Shown here: piece after piece, positions 59,077-64,000 of the stretch
Layout: the number at the start of each line of letters is the position of its first letter
How positions within the stretch are numbered: the stretch's first letter is position 1
Assembly (NCBI RefSeq): GCF_002897375.1
Contig: NZ_BFAG01000002.1
Span: 346,867 to 410,866, forward strand
Direction of reading: 5' to 3'
From: Deinococcus aerius
Lineage (GTDB): Bacteria; Deinococcota; Deinococci; Deinococcales; Deinococcaceae
Length of the DNA stretch: 64,000 nt
Notes under the pieces: generated by a model
Told to the model about the DNA's origin: nothing
Database searches by the model: none
What the model saw: only the letters and a program-made list of their open reading frames with translations
Translations under genes and position numbers: made by a program

Positions 59077-59266
59077 GTCACGCCGTCCCGGCCATCCCCC
59101 GAGCAGGCGCGGGGGGAACGGAAAACACCGCCGGGCACAGGGCGACTCTCCAGTTCGGGCACATTCCCAGACATTGCACGGACCTCACCCTACAGAAGCT
59201 CTGTTCAACTTCGGTAAAGCCCGGGAAAAAGCCGGAGGACGGGGCCCCGCCCCTGCTGGTTCCGGT

Positions 59267-60637
59267 TCAGCGGTCCGCCCTCCCGGGCGGCTCTGCGGAC
59301 TCCACCCGGATCAGCGGCGTCTTGCCCAGCGCGGTCCGGGAAAGTTGCTCCACCACCTCCACGCGTACGTCCGGGGAGATCACCCCCCGCCTCTCCAGGG
59401 CGGCGGCCACGTTCGCCTCGACGCTCCCCGGGGTCAAGGTGGCCCCGGGGCCGGTGACCCGCACCCGAACGGCCGATCCGGTGAGCACGACCTGCCACTG
59501 GCTGACCGGCACGGCATCCATCAGATCGTGGAAGACATTGGGGTGGACCGTCACGACGGTCCCCCTGGCGCCGGGCAAGCGCAGGACCTCTTCCGCCCGG
59601 CCCTCGATGGCCGTGAGGCGCCGGTACGGCATGCCGCAGGCACACCTGCCCGTGTCGAGGCGGACCCGGTCTGTCAGTTCATACCGGATCAGGGGCAACG
59701 TGCGGCTGAACAGCACTGAGACGAGCAGCCGCTCGCCCGTCTCGCCCGGGGGCACGGGCCGGTGGTGCGCATCGACCACCTCGATCACGAGGAGATCCTC
59801 GTACAGGTGGAGCCCGTCGTGATGCGCGCACTCCCCGGCGATCCCGGCCGTCTCGGTCGCGCCGTACTCGTTGAAGGGGCGCTTGCCCCACGCGCTGGTG
59901 ATGCGGCGCCGCGCCTCACCGGTTAGCACCTCCGACGCCGTGAGGACGGCCCTGGGGCGGATGTGCAATTCACCCGACAGTTGGGCCCCGGCGAGCTGGT
60001 GGGCGGTCCCGGCATAGGCCACCAGCCCCTCGGGCTGCCAGGCATTCAGCGCCGCGACGAGTTCGGGCAGGGGCTGGTCTGCGTCAAGGCGCAGGGTGGG
60101 GACCAGGGGACTTTGAACGCTCGCGCCCACGCTGGCGGACTGGTGCCAGGGGTGGGTGGTGCTGACCACCGCGAGGCGGGGATGATGCGTGAGATCCGCC
60201 CGGATGCCGCTCCAGGCGTACATCCGGGCATAGGAGGCGAGCACCCAGGACCACTCCTCCCGGTTGAACAGGAACAGTCCGGGGTGCCCGGTGCTGCCCG
60301 CCGTCGCATTCACCTGGTACCGCCCCAGGAACGGCTTCCCGCCGCCTGGGGCAGCCAGGTGGGCGCGGACGTCTTCCAGGTGCACGGCGCGGTCGGTGAC
60401 CAGCTCGTCGTACCGGCTCATCAGCTCGCTCTTGGTGAGAACCGGCAATTCATGCAGCGGCCGGTCTTCGAGCCCCTGGTGGAAGCGCCGGTAGAACGGC
60501 GAACGGGCGAGCGCGAAACGCCGCAGCGTGGCGAGCGCCCGCTCCTGATGGCGTTCCAGTTGCTGGCGGCTCCAGGCGTCATGGGTTCGCAGGGTTCGCC
60601 GCTTGAGCAGCACCTCTGCCAGCAGCCGGGCATTCAT
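59267..60637 (-). CDS. PaaK-like adenylate-forming enzyme
   Basis: 456 aa from the ATG at 60637. AGSTGHPG near 125 is the phosphate loop, NEYGATETAG near 265 the adenylate motif, and LIRYELTDRV, then RLTAIEGRAEEVLRL the hinge region, as in phenylacetate-CoA ligase and CapK-like enzymes. It would activate an acid with ATP. No pathway partners lie alongside. The substrate is unknown. Confidence 0.8.
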   Translation of the reverse strand: MNARLLAEVLLKRRTLRTHDAWSRQQLERHQERALATLRRFALARSPFYRRFHQGLEDRPLHELPVLTKSELMSRYDELVTDRAVHLEDVRAHLAAPGGGKPFLGRYQVNATAGSTGHPGLFLFNREEWSWVLASYARMYAWSGIRADLTHHPRLAVVSTTHPWHQSASVGASVQSPLVPTLRLDADQPLPELVAALNAWQPEGLVAYAGTAHQLAGAQLSGELHIRPRAVLTASEVLTGEARRRITSAWGKRPFNEYGATETAGIAGECAHHDGLHLYEDLLVIEVVDAHHRPVPPGETGERLLVSVLFSRTLPLIRYELTDRVRLDTGRCACGMPYRRLTAIEGRAEEVLRLPGARGTVVTVHPNVFHDLMDAVPVSQWQVVLTGSAVRVRVTGPGATLTPGSVEANVAAALERRGVISPDVRVEVVEQLSRTALGKTPLIRVESAEPPGRADR

Positions 60638-61017
60638 CCCGTCGCCCCGCGCCGCCGGGTCTGCTGCAGGTGCCTCCCACGCCTCTGCCGGCCGCGTCTC
60701 CTCATCTGGTGCACCTCCCGCCCCAGCTTGGTGTTCCTGGGTTACCGGGCCGTTACCGCGGGTTCCGGGCCGGACGGGCAGAGGTGCCAACCACCCGTGG
60801 AAGCGCCGGGACCGGCGAACCCGCTGCCCGTTGGCGCGGGCACGCGTGGTCAGTTTCCGCCCCGACCGCGATGGAAGGAAAGCCCAGGACACCACCATGT
60901 GCCGCTTTGCACAAGCTTTACATGTCCGCCCTAGCATGACCTCGGGCCAAGCACGGCACGGCCAGTCCGCAGTGTCTGGATGGCTTCCAGGCCGCGCCCG
61001 GCCACCCGGAGGATGCA
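60638..61017. other. Divergent intergenic region
   Basis: About 380 bases between the ligase (minus) and YVTN propeller (plus). TTGCAC near 60907 and TACATG near 60919 could be promoter parts; no operator recognised. Confidence 0.35.
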
Positions 61018-62094
61018 ATGTCTACACGTATGCTGCAAGTTGTTCCGCTGCTGGGGTTATTCCTGGGCGTGTCCGCCGCGACCACCCTGGGCGGAGGAGG
61101 GGCGCCGGACGTGCGCGGAAGTGTCTGGGTCGCGGATGAGACGACCGGGAGCCTGACGGTGATCGACGCCGCCACCCGGCGTGTCCAGGCCACCCTGACT
61201 GGGGTGCCCTCCCCGCACAACGTTCAGCTCGCCCCAGGTGGCAAGAGCGTTTGGGCCGTGCTCGGCGAGCAGGCGCGGGCGGTCAAGATTGACGCGGCCA
61301 GTTACCGGCTGCTGGGCAGCGTTCCGACCGGGACGTCCCCCGCCCACGTCATCGTCAGCCCTGACGGGAAGCGCGCCTACGTCACAAATGGTGAGGACGG
61401 CACTGTCACCATTATCGACGCGGCCGCGCTTCAGCCTCTGGCGACCGTGAAGGTGGGCGCGCACCCGCACGGACTGCGCCCCAGCCCGGACGGCCGGTGG
61501 GTCCTGGTGGCGAACACCGGCGGGAACAGTGTGAGCTGGATCGACGCCCGGGCGTCCCGCACGGTCGCGGAGGTCCCGGTGGGCCAGGCCCCGGCACAGG
61601 TGGCGTTCGCCCCGAACGGCAAGGTGGCGTACGTGACGCTCCGCGACGAGAATGCGGTGGCCAGGATCGACGTCGCCACCCGGAAGGTTCTCGGAAAGGT
61701 GCGGGTGGGTCCCGGGCCGATCCAGCTCACCGTGACGCCGGACAACCGCTTCGTCCTGGCGGCCAACCAGGGCACCCCGGAGCGCCCCGGCCAGACCCTG
61801 TCGGTCATTGACGCCGCGAAGTTCAGCGTGGTGGCGGACATCGCGACCGGCGCGGGCGCCCACGGCGTGACGGTGGACCCCACCGGGCGCTTCGCGTACG
61901 TCACCAACACCTACGCGAACACCCTCGCGGTCGTGGACCTAGCCACGCGCCGCACGGTTGCCCGGGTGCCGACCGGGAAGGGGCCGAACGGGGTGAGCGT
62001 CTCGCCCCTCGCGCCAGCCCCGGGGGGCGTCCGTGACCTGGGTCTGCGCCAGGTGGAGCCGAGCACCGGCGGGGAACACGAGAGCCACCACTGA
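61018..62094 (+). CDS. Secreted YVTN-family beta-propeller protein
   Basis: 358 aa, GGAGG before the ATG. A signal peptide (PLLGLFLGVSAAT) precedes seven blades of the YVTN type: SPDGKRAYVTNGEDGTVTII, SPDGRWVLVANTGGNSVSW, APNGKVAYVTLRDENAVARI, DPTGRFAYVTNTYANTLAV. It likely binds other proteins or metals at the cell surface. The C-terminus is His-rich (GGEHESHH). Confidence 0.88.
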   Translation: MSTRMLQVVPLLGLFLGVSAATTLGGGGAPDVRGSVWVADETTGSLTVIDAATRRVQATLTGVPSPHNVQLAPGGKSVWAVLGEQARAVKIDAASYRLLGSVPTGTSPAHVIVSPDGKRAYVTNGEDGTVTIIDAAALQPLATVKVGAHPHGLRPSPDGRWVLVANTGGNSVSWIDARASRTVAEVPVGQAPAQVAFAPNGKVAYVTLRDENAVARIDVATRKVLGKVRVGPGPIQLTVTPDNRFVLAANQGTPERPGQTLSVIDAAKFSVVADIATGAGAHGVTVDPTGRFAYVTNTYANTLAVVDLATRRTVARVPTGKGPNGVSVSPLAPAPGGVRDLGLRQVEPSTGGEHESHH

Positions 62095-62171
62095 GAGGGC
62101 GCCCCACCCACCGGTGGAGCCAGCCGCCTCTTCGTCCGCATCCCGGACCCCTGCACACCCCAGGAGCAGCC

Positions 62172-63000
62172 ATGACGCCCCTCACGATCGGGAAACTGCG
62201 CGGCCTGCAACGCCTCGCAACCCGGGAAGGGCTGTTGGTGATGAGGGCCCTCGATCACCGCGGATCTATCCAGCGCATGATGGGCCCCCGTCACCCGGAA
62301 TCCGGGGATGCCGCGCGCCTCACTGGGTACAAGCTGGACCTCACCCGCGCCCTGGCCCCGGTGTCCGTATGGGGCGGCGCAGGGCATCGCGGTGGAAGCG
62401 CTGCCGGGGAACACGGGCCTACGGGTCGGCACGGAGGCCACCGGGTACAACGACGACCACGGGGCGCGGCTCACCACGTTCCACCCGGGTTGGAGGGGGC
62501 AGCCGATCCGCCGGATGGGCGCGGACGCCGCCAAGCTGCTGGTGTATTACCACCCGGCCCGGGAGAACGCCGCAGCGCGTCAGCGGGAGGTGACGGCCGC
62601 GCTCATCGCCGCCTGCCGGGAGGAGGACCTGCCCGCCCTGGTCGAGCCCGTCGCCTCCCCCGGCGCACCGCGAGACGAGGACCCGGCGGGTGTTTGCCCG
62701 ACGTCAGGCCGAACAGGTGGTCCGCGGCGCCCAGGACCTTCCCGCGCTGGGCGTGGACGTGCTCAGGGTGGAGTTTCCCGCCGACCCGCGCTTCGTGCAG
62801 GACGAGGACTGCATGCGCGAGGTGTCCAGCGCCCCGCGAATCTTGCTGTCGGACGGCGTGCCCGTCGAGGTGCTCACTTGCCAGGTGGGGACCGCGGCTC
62901 AGGCCGGGGCGTGCGGCTGCCGGACGTCCCGTATGGCGGGAGGCGCTGGGCTTGGGGATGAGCGGGAGGGCAGGCATGGGCTCGGCGCCGTGGGGGGCGA
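62172..63000 (+). pseudogene. Tagatose-1,6-bisphosphate aldolase-like gene (LacD), multiply frameshifted
   Basis: Frame one (from the ATG at 62172) gives LRGLQRLATREGLLVMRALD and DHRGSIQRMM, the LacD start. Near 62360 the match moves to the next frame (GIAVEALPGNTGLRVG, ADAAKLLVYYHPARENAA). Near 62690 it moves again (EQVVRGAQDLPALGVDVLRV, ILLSDGVPVEVL). The C-terminal strands degrade after 62900. At least two frameshifts, so the gene is dead unless the sequence is wrong at several places. Confidence 0.7.
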
Positions 63001-63269
63001 GCCCGGCCGCCTCGTGAGCGTCGACGAGCACTGGTGCGCCCGCTCCGGGGTCTCGCCCGCTCCGGGGTCTAGAGAGGGTGAAGCTGTGGCCCTCCTGCTC
63101 GACGCGCCGCGGGAGCCCCGACAAGTCCTCGCGGGACGGGTCCCGGACCACCAGGCCGGGGAAGGGGCTCAGCGCAGCTTCAGCCACTCGACAGGGCCCG
63201 CTTGGTCCGGCGGCCTAGGCTGGGTCCCGAGGGGCACTCCGCCTCTGACGTTCTGGAAGGAGAGGACCG

Positions 63270-64000
63270 CATGAAATCAGCCAAGGTGCGGGTGGCCGTC
63301 AACGGCTACGGTGTCATCGGCAAGCGCGTCGCGGACGCGGTGAGCGCGCAGGACGACATGGAACTTGTGGGCGTGGCGGATGTGGTGCCGGACTACCGCA
63401 TCCGTGTCGCGGTCGAGCGCGGGTACCCAGTGTACGCCAGCCTCCCGGAAAGGTCGGGCGAGTTGCAGGCCGCCGGGGTGCCGGTGGCCGGAACGCTCCA
63501 GGACCTGCTGGCGCAGGTGGACGTGGTGGTGGACTGCGCCCCCAAGAGGGTCGCGGCCGCCAACCAGGCCGCGTACCAGGCGGCGGGCGTCAAGCCAATT
63601 TGGCAGGGGGGGGAGAAGCACGAACTGGCGGGGTACTCGTTCGTGGCGCAGGTGAATTACGAGGGGGCACTGAACCGCGACTCCGCGCGGGTGGTGTCCT
63701 GCAATACCACCGCCCTCAGCCGGATCAGCCACGCGCTGCACGGGCGTGGCCTGGCCAGACGCGTGCGGGCCGTGCTGATGCGGCGGGCGACCGACCCGTG
63801 GGAGTCGCACCGGAACGGCATGATCAACACGGCCACCCCGGAAACGAAGGTGCCCAGCCATCAGGGACCGGACGCCCAGACGGTGATCCCGGGGCTCGAC
63901 ATCACCACCCTGGCCGGGGCGGGCCCCTACAACCTCAGCCACCTGCACTTCGCGATGATCGAGACGACGCGCCCCGTGGACGTGGAAGAGTTGCGCGCGA
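63270..64000 (+). CDS. Type II glyceraldehyde-3-phosphate dehydrogenase (partial)
   Basis: 243 residues to the window end, in frame from the ATG at 63270 (AAGGAGAGG upstream). VRVAVNGYGVIGKRVADAV is the Rossmann loop, VSCNTTALSRI holds the catalytic Cys, and RRATDPWESHRNGMIN, then VPSHQGPDAQTVIPGL match the archaeal-type (type II) enzyme rather than bacterial GapA. It uses NAD(P). Its origin is probably horizontal. Confidence 0.88.

Overview
The window looks like part of a Deinococcus secondary replicon (megaplasmid or second chromosome). Base composition is very GC-rich with G/C-dominated third codon positions. An iteron origin lies next to a RepA-type initiator and a primase-polymerase gene. 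The HU protein has a Lys/Ala-rich N-terminal tail, and several genes have TANNNT about six bases before the ATG, the leaderless-promoter arrangement common in this phylum. No rRNA, tRNA or CRISPR array was recognised. The genus is inferred from these traits, not from a search.

1-10.2 kb, replication region, almost all on the minus strand. A sigma-70-like partial gene, a YpsA-type SLOG protein with three Tudor-like repeats, a small membrane protein and an unknown 399-residue protein carry recurring G/C hairpins just before their ribosome binding sites. Eleven iterons (4021-4367) follow. Then comes a tight operon of a winged-helix/HNH-like gene (frameshifted), an unknown gene, an ATPase-less GspE N-domain-like protein, a small protein, a primase-polymerase and RepA.

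10.2-30 kb, accessory and DNA metabolism. This holds a large STAND/winged-helix regulator, a C39-like protease divergent from an SSB-like protein, a frameshifted CPBP protease, a secreted protein / DUF2227 / second GspE-N-like operon, a tyrosine recombinase, a RusA-like nuclease, DinB, an unknown 715-residue protein, an IS630 element inserted at a shared stop codon, a decayed Mu-type transposase, and HU.

30-35 kb carries an AAA ATPase plus subtilisin pair matching the IetAS architecture, the best candidate for phage defence.

35-59 kb is a metal and stress island. It contains an ArsR-MFS pair; DUF4396 and a multicopper oxidase; an arsenic block (ArsR, ArsC, aquaporin, ArsC, MarR, ArsN2-DUF6428 fusion, MFS); an imelysin-like protein with an FTR1 iron permease; a CadC regulator, CDF exporter, glutaredoxin and Zn/Cd P-type ATPase; and TlpA, DUF3105, CcdA-like and BNR-propeller envelope proteins. 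Reduction, export and sensing of arsenic and divalent metals are all represented.

59-64 kb has an adenylate-forming ligase, a YVTN propeller, a ruined tagatose-bisphosphate aldolase gene and a type II (archaeal-like) GAPDH cut by the window end. Broken genes are frequent. Some have a single homopolymer indel, which could be sequencing error. Others (aldolase, methyltransferase, response regulator, Mu transposase) are decayed at several places and are probably truly dead.
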